A DNA stretch of 61,044 bases from Candidatus Saccharibacteria bacterium UBA3218 (lineage in GTDB: Bacteria > Patescibacteriota > Saccharimonadia > Saccharimonadales > Saccharimonadaceae): contig DEWE01000001.1 of assembly GCA_002363125.1 (NCBI GenBank), positions 1-61,044 on the forward strand, read 5' to 3'. The notes beneath the pieces are model-generated. The model searched no databases. It was given only the letters and a program-made list of their open reading frames with translations, and was not told the DNA's origin. Both the position numbers and the translations under genes were made by a program. Positions 32,875-41,039 of the stretch are shown piece after piece (position 1 is the stretch's first letter; each line of letters begins with the position of its first letter).

Positions 32875-34134
32875 ATGAGGAGAATAAATAAGTTCAAAAA
32901 AGGTGCAGCGTCGTTTTATATTGTGGCAATATCAACGTTGATTTTGGTGATTATTGCGGCGAGTTTTGCAGCAGTGATTATTTCTGAGATCACGAGGACA
33001 TCCAATGATGATTTGGCGCAATCGGCATATGATTCGGCTATGGCAGGCGTAGAGGATGCAAAGCTGGCTTATTATAATTATCAGAATTGTAAGGCTGGGG
33101 CTAAGTATGATAGTAATAGCGGAATAGATTGCGAAACTATTACTAGGTGGGTAGAAGATGATTCTGAGGGTGATTGCGATATGGTAGCTAATATACTTGG
33201 TAGGGCTCCTGATGAAAATGGGGTTTTAGTGCAAGAGGGTACGACCAACAATAACATGCAACAGTATTATACCTGCGTGAAAATAAAAAATAAAACTAAA
33301 GATATACTTGGTATTGTATCAGAATCTAATCCGGAATATATAGTAAGAGCAAAATTTGATGGTATTGACGTAAGTAAAATAAAGAAGGTAAAAGTTCAGT
33401 GGCATGCTGATAGTGATGGTGAGAGTAAGGAGTTTAAATATGAAAAACTCACTGGGGACGGGGACGGAATATTTGGGGTTGATATGGTGATGCCGGCGGT
33501 GATATCAGTAGGTATGATTCAGACTAGCCAGAGTTTTAATTTGAGCGATTTTGATGTGACAGTTGGTGAACAGACCGACCGCGGAACAGTGTATCTGGTT
33601 CCAACAGATGACGATAATGTTGAAGCCATTGAAGATAAGTTTGATGTCGCAGAGAATGGTTATATAGATAAAAATGGATTTTTGAAGTCTAATAACAAAG
33701 TGGCCAAAAATTTGCCGTATGTAGTAAAGTGTGAAGGAACGAATGATTATGCTTGCTCGGTGGATATAGAAATTCCAGATCCTGTGGGTGGTAGTCGTAG
33801 TGCTGAGACATTTATATTTAAGGTTTCTTTACCTTATGGTGGACCAAGTACAAAGTTTTCACTAGAATTCTATTGTGATAATGACGAAGTATGCTCAGAG
33901 GCGACGATCGATGGCGAAAAAAAGGAATCTAGTCAGGCGATTCTGGATGGCGTGCAGGTAAGTATTGACTCTACTGGCAAAGCCAATGATCTGTATCGTA
34001 GAGTAGAAGTTAGGTTGGAGCCAGAGATGTCGTCGTATCCATATCCATTCTATGCCATGCAGGTTTTAGGTAATAACAGTAATGATTCTGTAATCCTAAA
34101 AGACCTATATCCAACCAGTGAGTATAACTTCTAA
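32875..34134 (+). CDS. PilX-like pilus-associated protein
   Basis: A 419-aa protein. After a basic start (MRRINKFKKGAASFYIVAIS) comes one long hydrophobic helix (about 11-38) and then AQSAYDSAMAGVEDAKLAYYNY, a pattern shared with PilX-type minor pilins, which lack the canonical GFTLxE but carry a similar helix and an AxxxAxAGxE motif. A large extracytoplasmic region with paired cysteines follows. A longer frame exists upstream, but the ATG at 32875 has GGAGG six bases before it and follows the previous stop by one base. Confidence 0.82.
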   Translation: MRRINKFKKGAASFYIVAISTLILVIIAASFAAVIISEITRTSNDDLAQSAYDSAMAGVEDAKLAYYNYQNCKAGAKYDSNSGIDCETITRWVEDDSEGDCDMVANILGRAPDENGVLVQEGTTNNNMQQYYTCVKIKNKTKDILGIVSESNPEYIVRAKFDGIDVSKIKKVKVQWHADSDGESKEFKYEKLTGDGDGIFGVDMVMPAVISVGMIQTSQSFNLSDFDVTVGEQTDRGTVYLVPTDDDNVEAIEDKFDVAENGYIDKNGFLKSNNKVAKNLPYVVKCEGTNDYACSVDIEIPDPVGGSRSAETFIFKVSLPYGGPSTKFSLEFYCDNDEVCSEATIDGEKKESSQAILDGVQVSIDSTGKANDLYRRVEVRLEPEMSSYPYPFYAMQVLGNNSNDSVILKDLYPTSEYNF

Positions 34135-34176
34135 GAATTGACATTTTAGCTTAAGTGCGCTATAATATGGTTATGT

Positions 34177-34253
34177 CGCGGGGTAGAGCAGCCTGGTAGC
34201 TCGTTTGGCTCATAACCAAAAGGTCGCTGGTTCAAATCCAGCCCCCGCAACCA
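34177..34253 (+). tRNA. Initiator tRNA-fMet (anticodon CAT)
   Basis: Begins CGCGGGG and ends CCCCGCA-ACCA, so position 1 (C) faces A72: the unpaired end that marks bacterial initiators. Anticodon loop CTCATAA; GGG-like stem feature TTTGG/CCAAA. TATAAT at 34161-34166. Confidence 0.95.
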
Positions 34254-34258
34254 TAATT

Positions 34259-34327
34259 AATAATCAGTTTTAAGTTCAGCCTGAGTTACCCCCCTAACTC
34301 TGGCTGAATCTAGGGCTGATTATTTTT
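34259..34327. terminator. Nested hairpin terminator
   Basis: Outer arms AATAATCAG and CTGATTATT enclose an inner stem (TTCAGCCTGAGTTA with TAACTCTGGCTGAA). It separates the tRNA-fMet from the convergent flavoprotein gene and overlaps that gene's stop. Confidence 0.75.
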
Positions 34328-35696
34328 TATTGGAGATTAGTTTTTTGGCGGCAAGTTGAATGGCGTAGCTGAAATCGTTGGTAACGTGTGGCGTACTGGC
34401 AATTTCTAGGGCTGAGAGGTTATGCCTAATGGCTAGAGCGATTTCACTAGACATACTTTCGGCATGATCTGATACGATACACCCGCCGATTATATGATTT
34501 GAGCGATTTGCAATTAGTTTTACGAAGCCGTAATAATTGTTGTAGATTTTGCTGGCAGGAACGTCTTTTAGATAAACTATAGATCTTTTATATTTACGTT
34601 TATTGCGTCTAAGCTCTACTTCGCTTAGTCCGATGGTTACGATAGATGGTGAAGTAGCAGTAACGCGAGCGAAGCCTTTATAGTTAGCTGGATTTTTGGT
34701 CTTATTGATGATGTTACTGGCTAGGAGTTTGCCTTCATATTCAGCGCGTTCAGTAGAGGATTCGTTATTAACACAATCGCCTATAGCGTAAATATTTTTT
34801 GCGGAAGTTTGGAAAAATCTGTCTACTTTGACTCCGCCGGTTTTTTGGAACTTAACGGAAGTGTTTTCTAGGCCATAATCTATATTTGGTTTACTACCTG
34901 TGGCGAGGACAATGCAATCTACGCGGACCATTTTTTCTGTGTGGTCACTTTGGAAGATGACGCGTTTTGATAGATTATCTTGTTCTAATGCTATAGCTCT
35001 ACAGTTTGGTAATACTGTAATGCCAAGATCTCTTTTAAAATGATCCGAAATAGTTTGACTTACTTCTAGGTCTTCTTTTGGTAGAAGACGAGAACCTTTT
35101 TCCATAATCAGAGTCTTGGCGCCCAGTTTAGCGTAATATTCGGCTATCTCGCAGCCAGTAGAGCCACCACCGACTATTAAAACGGCTTTTGGTAAACGAC
35201 GGATTTTTATGGCTGTTTCTGGAGTGAGGTAATTTACGGCGCTGGTACCAGCAATAGAAGAGACGTCTATGTGAGAACCAGTAGCTAAAATGAAATTTTT
35301 TGCCGTGAATTTTTGTTCACTAACAGCAATGGTGTTGTTGTCTAAGAAATTGGCGTAGCCGTGAATACAAATAACCCCAGCATCTGTAAAAATTTTTTGG
35401 TTGTTGCCGCCACCAGAAGCAATGATGGCTTTGAGTTGCTGAGCTACGATAGTAGGGAAATTGAAACTAAATTCTTGATGACCGAATTCTGGTAAATGCG
35501 AGACTTTATAATAAGTGTGGGTAAAATCTAACGTTACGCCATATGGTATATCACGGGTGTTTAGGTTTGCGCCGCCGAAGTATTTCCCTTCAATTAATGC
35601 TACGCGTTTTTTTGTTTTGGCAAGAGCCAAAGCGGCAGCTGATCCGGCTGGCCCGCTACCAATTACTATATAATTAAAGTCGTATTTCCTACCCAT
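34320..35696 (-). CDS. FAD/NAD-dependent oxidoreductase lacking the redox cysteines
   Basis: A 458-aa protein with the fold and length of the class I pyridine-nucleotide disulfide oxidoreductases (lipoamide dehydrogenase, mercuric reductase). FAD motif GSGPAG (13-18), NAD motif IVGGGSTGCEIAEYY (about 172-186), and IYAIGDCVN (about 302) are clear. The active-site segment is GGANLNTRDIP (41-51): both cysteines of the usual GGxCxNxGCxP are gone (Asn44, Asp49), and the C-terminal HPT-type motif is HVTNDF. A dithiol mechanism is excluded; quinone or other direct reduction is possible. It is the third gene of an operon with a 79-aa protein and a CcdA-like membrane protein. Confidence 0.9.
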   Translation of the reverse strand: MGRKYDFNYIVIGSGPAGSAAALALAKTKKRVALIEGKYFGGANLNTRDIPYGVTLDFTHTYYKVSHLPEFGHQEFSFNFPTIVAQQLKAIIASGGGNNQKIFTDAGVICIHGYANFLDNNTIAVSEQKFTAKNFILATGSHIDVSSIAGTSAVNYLTPETAIKIRRLPKAVLIVGGGSTGCEIAEYYAKLGAKTLIMEKGSRLLPKEDLEVSQTISDHFKRDLGITVLPNCRAIALEQDNLSKRVIFQSDHTEKMVRVDCIVLATGSKPNIDYGLENTSVKFQKTGGVKVDRFFQTSAKNIYAIGDCVNNESSTERAEYEGKLLASNIINKTKNPANYKGFARVTATSPSIVTIGLSEVELRRNKRKYKRSIVYLKDVPASKIYNNYYGFVKLIANRSNHIIGGCIVSDHAESMSSEIALAIRHNLSALEIASTPHVTNDFSYAIQLAAKKLISNKK

Positions 35697-35697
35697 T

Positions 35698-35937
35698 TTA
35701 TATTATTTTATCACGATTTTCGTAAACATAAGCGAAATCCGCATTATATTTTTTGAGCTCTTTTGAAATAGCTAGATTCAAGTCTTTTTTAGTGATGATT
35801 TTTTTGGTTTGTAGGCGTTTTTTTGCGGCAGTGACGGATTTTTTTATAAATATTTCAGCTGCACCAGCAGGGATACCGATGGCTTTGGCATCGATCTCCA
35901 GTTCTTTAATGATAGATTTTTCGTCTAAATAATTCAT
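35698..35937 (-). CDS. 79-aa protein of unknown function
   Basis: A small basic helical protein (MNYLDEKSIIKELEIDAKAI start; KKIITKKDLNLAISKELKKY in the C-terminal half). No family recognised; the helix-strand-helix spacing loosely recalls a histone-fold or ATP-cone-like unit, but that is not a call. It overlaps the upstream membrane protein by ATGA and ends one base before the flavoprotein start, so the three products probably act together. Confidence 0.7.
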   Translation of the reverse strand: MNYLDEKSIIKELEIDAKAIGIPAGAAEIFIKKSVTAAKKRLQTKKIITKKDLNLAISKELKKYNADFAYVYENRDKII

Positions 35938-36644
35938 GATGCGAGAATCCTAAAATAAATAAATAATATAGCAATGGTTACGTAGCTAAAACATAAAATG
36001 ATGCGGGTGAAAGTTTTGTCTTTGACGCGAGAACGTTGGATGTCTGCCAAATTGTAGCCTGCTTGGAACTTCCAGCGAATAAAGAATAATGGAAGAGTGG
36101 GAATCACAATATAGAGAATAGTGAGTATATTGCTTGGGAAAAATTCCACAGACATTTCGATGATTTCGACGGAAGTTATTATATATAGTGGTAAGGTGAA
36201 GGGCAGTTCACAGATACTGGAAAGTGCGCCAAGGGTAAAAGCATCTGAGCGAGATTTAGCCGATTTGGCATGTTCGAGCAAATTTGAGGCGCATTTTCGT
36301 GGGATGAATAGCCTGGTGCCAGAACCAGGACGAAAATAACATAAAAAGCTCATCAGTGCCATAGCCATGAGCATGCCAACGAGCACCCAGGCAAAAAAAC
36401 TAGTTTCGGGGCGGAATTGATAGAAGAATAATAGGTTGGCAATGTAATAAGAGCATAAGAAAAGACAGGCGGCGGCAGTTTCGGCACCAAGAATGAAAAA
36501 TATTGACATATCGGAAGTTCTGGATTTGGAATATTTACCGGAAGCGTAATGATAAAAAAGTAAAAAAACTCCGGGTTGCAATTGCAAACAGGCCATGATA
36601 AGCATAGCAATAAACACAATTCCCAAAGAGACGAAAAAGCTCAT
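35934..36644 (-). CDS. Polytopic membrane protein, possibly CcdA/DsbD-like
   Basis: A 236-aa protein with about six helices. AFTLGALSSICELPFTLPLYI (about 147-167) recalls the AFxxGxxxxxxPC hairpin of CcdA/DsbD-type electron carriers, and LQLQPGVFLLFYHYASG could be the matching first hairpin, but only one well-placed cysteine is seen, so the assignment is tentative. A LysE-like exporter is an alternative. The start at 36644 is taken because TATAAT (minus strand 36651-36656) lies six bases upstream; the frame extends 15 codons further. It heads the flavoprotein operon. Confidence 0.6.
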   Translation of the reverse strand: MSFFVSLGIVFIAMLIMACLQLQPGVFLLFYHYASGKYSKSRTSDMSIFFILGAETAAACLFLCSYYIANLLFFYQFRPETSFFAWVLVGMLMAMALMSFLCYFRPGSGTRLFIPRKCASNLLEHAKSAKSRSDAFTLGALSSICELPFTLPLYIITSVEIIEMSVEFFPSNILTILYIVIPTLPLFFIRWKFQAGYNLADIQRSRVKDKTFTRIILCFSYVTIAILFIYFRILAS

Positions 36645-36703
36645 GTTTAGATTATAACACGTGGGGGGTTGATTTTCTAGTATAGCCATGGTAGAGAAGT
36701 GGC

Positions 36704-38077
36704 ATGAAAAAATTTTTTATATTTTTAGAAATAGTTTGTCTTGCGATTTTGGGAGTTTTATTAATGGAACATTATACCCATGCAGACGAGGTAAATGAAA
36801 AAATTCCAGAACTATATATTAAGGCTGTCAATCCAGGTTATGTGATTGATGGTGAAAATAATGTCGGCGAAATGATTGAGATTGCTAGAAAAAATGCCGA
36901 CGAACCGATTTTGCTCACCGGTGCCACTGTTGGCTATACTAATTCAAGCGGGAATTATACTGTATTAGTTGAATTTCCCGAGTACAGTTGGATGACCGGT
37001 GAGACCCTCCTCCTTCGCTTGGCCAGTTCGCCTGAGAGCGAGCTGGCAGCCGTGAATTATACAAAGACGCTGGCGTTTAAGGCGGGGATTGATTTAAAAA
37101 TAAATGGTGAAATAGTGGATTCAGTTTGTTGGACTAGTAAAGATGATTGTTACAAAGAATTTAAATCCTCTAATCCAACTACTCTAGTAAGAAATTTGGA
37201 AACTGGTGAATTTGAACATGTGGTAAGCTATGAACCTTTTTATAACTCAGAAAGTTATTATGTAGAATCTTTAAAAGATGAAGAGGGATATGGGCTCGTA
37301 GAGCAGTGCAAAGGTTTACAATTTTCGGAGATTTTAAGCTATTATGAAACTTCTAGGTCTGAACAGTTTATCGAGATTTATAATCCAACATCTGAGCAAA
37401 TTTTATTAAATGGTTGCCAGATTCGTTATAAAAATAAAAATTATAATTTGAATGGGGTGATCGGTTCGGAAAAATATTTTAAGTATTTGCCAGAATTTAG
37501 TCTAACTAAAAATCCAACAAATTTTAATACTTTAGAGATAATTGATGTAAATGGTAAAGTGGTGGATAGGCTAGATTATCCGAACGGGCAAAGAAAAGGA
37601 ACGTCTTATATATTTGTTGGGTATGATTCTGGTGGTAAAGAAATTTGGAAAACTACTTATGCGCCGACGCCGGGTGAGCCAAATAATTATCAGGAGTTTA
37701 AAACTTGTGAGACTGGTAAAGTTTTGAATGAGGCAACTGGAAATTGTGTAAAAGTGATTACTGTTGGGGAAAAGATTTGTAAAGAAGGATATTATTTAAA
37801 CATTCTGACTGGGCGTTGTAACAAAATAAAAACTACAAGTGAAAAAACTTGTAAAGAAGGATATTATTTGAATCCAGAAACCAATCGTTGTAAAAAGATA
37901 AAAGAAAATACAGGAGCAAATTATAGTTTGGAGCCAGAAAATTATGAAGAAGAGTCTTCTTTTATAGCTTTGTATGCGGTTCTTGGTATAGTGTTTCTTG
38001 GTTTAATATATATAATTTACGAATTTAGACACGAGATTTCTCGGCTTTGGCGTAAAGTTTTTCGACGATCTCGTTGA
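36704..38077 (+). CDS. Surface protein with lamin-tail domain and cysteine repeats
   Basis: A 457-aa exported protein: N-terminal signal/anchor (about 3-24), a first domain (about 36-120), a lamin-tail domain (about 210-310: LQFSEILSYYETSRSEQFIEIYNP style, with GCQIRYKNKNY), then three tandem repeats of about 24 residues (CETGKVLNEATGNCVK, CKEGYYLNILTGRCNK, CKEGYYLNPETNRCKK) and a C-terminal membrane helix (about 428-446) with a basic tail. Each repeat has a Cys pair 14 apart and could be a small disulfide loop. Likely displayed on the envelope. The last 53 bases overlap the convergent kinase gene. Confidence 0.8.
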   Translation: MKKFFIFLEIVCLAILGVLLMEHYTHADEVNEKIPELYIKAVNPGYVIDGENNVGEMIEIARKNADEPILLTGATVGYTNSSGNYTVLVEFPEYSWMTGETLLLRLASSPESELAAVNYTKTLAFKAGIDLKINGEIVDSVCWTSKDDCYKEFKSSNPTTLVRNLETGEFEHVVSYEPFYNSESYYVESLKDEEGYGLVEQCKGLQFSEILSYYETSRSEQFIEIYNPTSEQILLNGCQIRYKNKNYNLNGVIGSEKYFKYLPEFSLTKNPTNFNTLEIIDVNGKVVDRLDYPNGQRKGTSYIFVGYDSGGKEIWKTTYAPTPGEPNNYQEFKTCETGKVLNEATGNCVKVITVGEKICKEGYYLNILTGRCNKIKTTSEKTCKEGYYLNPETNRCKKIKENTGANYSLEPENYEEESSFIALYAVLGIVFLGLIYIIYEFRHEISRLWRKVFRRSR

Positions 38078-38648
38078 AAACGGTTTCACGATCCTGATCA
38101 CCATTAACTTCTATAAGAAGATCAAGAGTTTTATAATGTTGAATTACTGGCATGGTTTTAGTACGGAATTCTTTTAGGCGGTTATGAAAGGTCGCCAGAT
38201 CTTTATCGTCTTGACGATCGCCACGGTCATTTAGAATTTTGGCTTCATTATAACGTTTTTCAACATCTGCTTCAGAGACATTTAAAAGAATTACAGCTTT
38301 GATTTCATGCCCAGCGCCGGCGGCGACGGACATAACTTGATCTTCTTCGCCATACCAACGTCCAATGGATGATAGTATTAAAGGGAATTGGAAAAGATCG
38401 CGACGTTCAAAATAAGGCAGAACCCATTCATAGAATAGATTGGTAGGAACCAAAGAGCCATCTGCGGTGTAATTTTGTTTAGTCTCTTTTTCCATAGCGC
38501 GAATGATAATGCCAGACGAAAGGAATTTTGCGCCTAGAGCTTCGGCCAATCGGACACCTTGAGTGTCTTTGCCAGACATTGGTAGGCCAAAAATATTAAT
38601 AGAGCCTGTACCTAACCATTGTTTGATTGATGCGATTTTTTCTTCCAT
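38025..38648 (-). CDS. Adenylate-kinase-like nucleoside monophosphate kinase
   Basis: A 207-aa P-loop protein. NIFGLPMSGKDTQG (about 18-31) aligns with the GxPGxGKGTQ loop of adenylate kinase, followed by LAEALGAKFLSSGIIIRA in place of the usual LSTGDLLR. AVILLNVSEADVEKRYNEA and NDRGDRQDD match the AMP/LID region (RxxxRxDD) without a full LID. It may be a diverged Adk or another NMP kinase. Predicted leaderless with TACAAT six bases from ATG (minus strand 38655-38660). The 3' end overlaps the lamin-tail gene by 53 bases. Confidence 0.8.
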   Translation of the reverse strand: MEEKIASIKQWLGTGSINIFGLPMSGKDTQGVRLAEALGAKFLSSGIIIRAMEKETKQNYTADGSLVPTNLFYEWVLPYFERRDLFQFPLILSSIGRWYGEEDQVMSVAAGAGHEIKAVILLNVSEADVEKRYNEAKILNDRGDRQDDKDLATFHNRLKEFRTKTMPVIQHYKTLDLLIEVNGDQDRETVFNEIVEKLYAKAEKSRV

Positions 38649-38668
38649 AGATTTATTGTAGCATAGAA

Positions 38669-38696
38669 AACCCCAGCCGCAGAAATGCGCTGGGGT
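38669..38696 (-). terminator. Intrinsic terminator of the 80-aa gene
   Basis: ACCCCAGC with GCTGGGGT on the minus strand, then TTTTCT; it lies between the 80-aa gene and the kinase promoter. Confidence 0.8.
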
Positions 38697-38701
38697 AGGA
38701 G

Positions 38702-38944
38702 TTAAATTATGGCCGGTGTCTTAAGAAAAAAATTTTCAACCTTTAGTTTAACATCTTTTGGTACATGAATTTTGCCAGTTTCATTTTCCCACTGATTGTC
38801 GAAAAGGTTGTATGTTCCTGCGACGACCGATTGACCTTGGGCGGTGCGTTGTAATTTGACGGTTACTTTATTGCCTCTTAGAAAACATTTATATAACCGA
38901 CCCCCTTTGCTTATGAAATTTTTCTTCTTAGGCTGTTTTGCCAT
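38702..38944 (-). CDS. 80-aa protein of unknown function
   Basis: A small basic soluble protein starting MAKQPKKKNFISKGGRLYKC, with beta-rich pattern and no membrane segment. No family recognised. It has a strong SD (GAGGAGG), a leader of roughly 60 bases with two hairpins (CTCGCG/CGCGAG and TAGACT/AGTCTA), and its own terminator, so it is probably well expressed. The size and basic charge would suit a nucleic-acid-binding or ribosome-associated role, but that is only a guess. Confidence 0.75.
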   Translation of the reverse strand: MAKQPKKKNFISKGGRLYKCFLRGNKVTVKLQRTAQGQSVVAGTYNLFDNQWENETGKIHVPKDVKLKVENFFLKTPAII

Positions 38945-39068
38945 ATGAGTTCCTCCTCAATGTGCTCTAGACTTATAGTCTAGCGATAAATAGTCTCGCG
39001 AAAGACGCGAGCCATATTTATAGTAGCATGAGGTGAGTCTCTTTGTAAAGAGTAGAAGTTGGTAAAAA

Positions 39069-39095
39069 TTGGCACTCTTGCATTATAGGTGCTAA
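39069..39095 (+). promoter_or_regulatory. CIRCE operator of hrcA-grpE
   Basis: TTGGCACTC, nine bases, AGGTGCTAA: a CIRCE element with two departures from consensus, just before TATAAT at 39101-39106. HrcA would therefore repress its own operon. Confidence 0.85.
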
Positions 39096-39112
39096 TTTTG
39101 TATAATGTAAGT

Positions 39113-39838
39113 ATGAAAATTACAGAGAGGCAAAAGAAAATACTCTGTCAAATTATTGAGGAATATGCCGAGACTGCTTCACCGGTAGGAAGCGTTACGA
39201 TGGCAAAACTTTTTGGGGTTTCGCCGGCGACGATCAGGGCAGAAATGGCAAAGTTGGAGTCTCTTGGTTTGATAGTCCAGCCTCATACTTCGGCTGGTAG
39301 GGTGCCAACCGATGCCGGGTATCGTTTTTATGTTAATAATTTGGATGGTTTGGAAACCGAAAATAAGGATGAGGTTGAGAGGCGATCTATAGAGAGAGGC
39401 GCTCATGCTTTGGAAGTAAGAGTAAATTCTCAGTCTCGAGCAGATACGGCAATAAGAGGGGCGGTGGATGCGTTGGTGGAGCTAACTGGCAATTTGGGCT
39501 TGGCAACCATTGGTGATCAGTTATATTTGGCTGGTATTTCTAGATTGTTTACACAGCCGGAATTCGTTGATACTAGAAGAGTGCAGGCGGTAGCAAAATT
39601 ACTCGATAACTTAGAGCCGTGGCTAAGAGAGGCTGCTCCTGGTGAAGCTTTAAATATATTTATCGGACAAGAAAATCCAATTGGCAAGAATTCTGAAGTA
39701 TCGCTTATTATTTCAAAATTTAGATCGCCTTTTTCGGATAGGAGCTATATAGGGGTGCTTGGCCCTACTAGACAGAATTATTCTAGAGTAATGTCTTTAG
39801 TGAGACACGCTGGTAATATGTTGGAGGAGATATTATGA
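39113..39838 (+). CDS. hrcA: Heat-inducible transcription repressor HrcA
   Basis: A 241-aa repressor. The N-terminal winged helix is clear (ERQKKILCQIIEEYAETASPVGS, VSPATIRAEMAKLESLGLI, HTSAGRVPTDAGYRFYV). The GAF-like ligand domain is shorter than in the usual 340-aa protein, but the C-terminal GPTRQNYSRVMSLV motif is kept. The start at 39113 replaces a longer frame: TATAAT at 39101-39106 is six bases upstream, and a CIRCE site precedes it. Overlaps grpE by ATGA. Targets seen in this window are dnaK and its own operon. Confidence 0.94.
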   Translation: MKITERQKKILCQIIEEYAETASPVGSVTMAKLFGVSPATIRAEMAKLESLGLIVQPHTSAGRVPTDAGYRFYVNNLDGLETENKDEVERRSIERGAHALEVRVNSQSRADTAIRGAVDALVELTGNLGLATIGDQLYLAGISRLFTQPEFVDTRRVQAVAKLLDNLEPWLREAAPGEALNIFIGQENPIGKNSEVSLIISKFRSPFSDRSYIGVLGPTRQNYSRVMSLVRHAGNMLEEIL

Positions 39839-40269
39839 AAAAAGCACAAAACAAAGATGAAGCTTTCGAGAATAAAATAGCCGAACTGACGAATGATTTA
39901 CAGAGAACCAGGGCTGATTTTGAAAACTTTCGCAAGCAAGTAGAACTTCAGAAGGAAAACGAAAGAAAGGCGACGAAATTTTCTACAGTTTATAAAGTCT
40001 TGCCATTACTTGATGATTTGGATAGGGCTATAAGTAGCTATGCAGAATTGGAACCATTAGAGAAATCATTGGAAAAAACTTTAAAAGAATTAGGTTTGTC
40101 TAGAATTGTTTCTGATAAAGGTACGGATTTTGATCCAGATTTACATGATGCAGTAATGGTAAATGGTGAAAACGGTGAAAAAGAAGTAATTGCTGAGACT
40201 CTAAGACCAGGGTATTACTATGAAGGCGAGGTGCTGAGACCAGCGATGGTAAAAGTTGATAGGGTGTAG
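39835..40269 (+). CDS. grpE: Nucleotide exchange factor GrpE
   Basis: A 144-aa GrpE, shorter than the usual 190 aa because the N-terminal tail is short. A coiled coil (about 8-50: LTNDLQRTRADFENFRKQVE) is followed by the beta-wing domain with VLPLLDDLDRAI, GTDFDPDLHDAVM and LRPGYYYEGEVLRPAMVKV. It releases ADP from DnaK. Co-transcribed with hrcA through an ATGA overlap; GGAGGAG supplies an SD. Confidence 0.95.
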   Translation: MKKAQNKDEAFENKIAELTNDLQRTRADFENFRKQVELQKENERKATKFSTVYKVLPLLDDLDRAISSYAELEPLEKSLEKTLKELGLSRIVSDKGTDFDPDLHDAVMVNGENGEKEVIAETLRPGYYYEGEVLRPAMVKVDRV

Positions 40270-40324
40270 GCTTTACATTCTTCTCTATAAGTGGTAAAAT
40301 ATAATTAAATTTAAAGGATAAAAT

Positions 40325-41011
40325 ATGGCTGAATATAAGTTAAGTTTAGAAAATCGTGAAATCACTGGGAAAAAACTAAAAAGTTTAAGAGAAAAGGGGA
40401 TGATCCCTTCGGTAGTTTATGGTGAAAAAGAGCCAATACTTCTTGCTTCTGAATATGTGGCAACAGAAAAGGTGCTAGATAAAGCTGGTTATCATTCACC
40501 AATTGATCTAGATATGGCTGGCAAAAAGCAACTTGCTATTGTGAAGGATGTACAGATTGACCCAATCTCTCGTAAAATTATCAATATTGAGTTTCAGGCA
40601 ATTTCAGCAAAAGAGATGGTTACCGCTACTACTCCTGTTGTGGTGGTAGATTTTGAAGCTTCGGAAGCTTCCAAGACTTACCATTTTGTTTTGAATCATG
40701 CTATTCAAGAAATAGAAGTTAAGGCAAAACCGGCTGATTTACCAAAAGAATTAGAAATAAATGCTTCTGGGCTTAAGGAAGTGAGTGATAAATTAACTAT
40801 TGCTGATATCGTTTTGCCTAGTGGAGTAGAATTTGCAGATAAGGAACTAGACAAAGAACAAGTTGTGGCTTCTCTATACGATCCAGCAGCAGAGGCTGAA
40901 AAGCGTGAAGCTGAAGAGGCTGCGGCAGAGGAAGCAACCGAAGAAGGATCTGAAGAGTCAGAGACTACAGAGGAAGCGCCTGCTGAAAGTACAGAAGAAA
41001 ACAAAGAGTAA
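40325..41011 (+). CDS. rplY: 50S ribosomal protein L25, CTC form
   Basis: A 228-aa bL25 of the long (general stress, Ctc) type. The N-terminal 5S-rRNA-binding domain has GKKLKSLREKGMIPSVVYG (about 15-33) and the beta TL5 domain follows (about 95-190). The tail (about 190-228) is Ala/Glu-rich and disordered. A -10 TATAAT at 40300-40305 and SD AAAGGA give a short leader. A bidirectional terminator follows and reaches into the stop of the convergent aldolase gene. Confidence 0.95.
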   Translation: MAEYKLSLENREITGKKLKSLREKGMIPSVVYGEKEPILLASEYVATEKVLDKAGYHSPIDLDMAGKKQLAIVKDVQIDPISRKIINIEFQAISAKEMVTATTPVVVVDFEASEASKTYHFVLNHAIQEIEVKAKPADLPKELEINASGLKEVSDKLTIADIVLPSGVEFADKELDKEQVVASLYDPAAEAEKREAEEAAAEEATEEGSEESETTEEAPAESTEENKE

Positions 41012-41039
41012 AATAACCCCCTAAGGGGGTTATTTTTTT
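41010..41039. terminator. Bidirectional intrinsic terminator
   Basis: AAATAACCCCC with GGGGGTTATTT around TAA, T run after. It overlaps the stop codon of the aldolase fusion. Confidence 0.92.
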
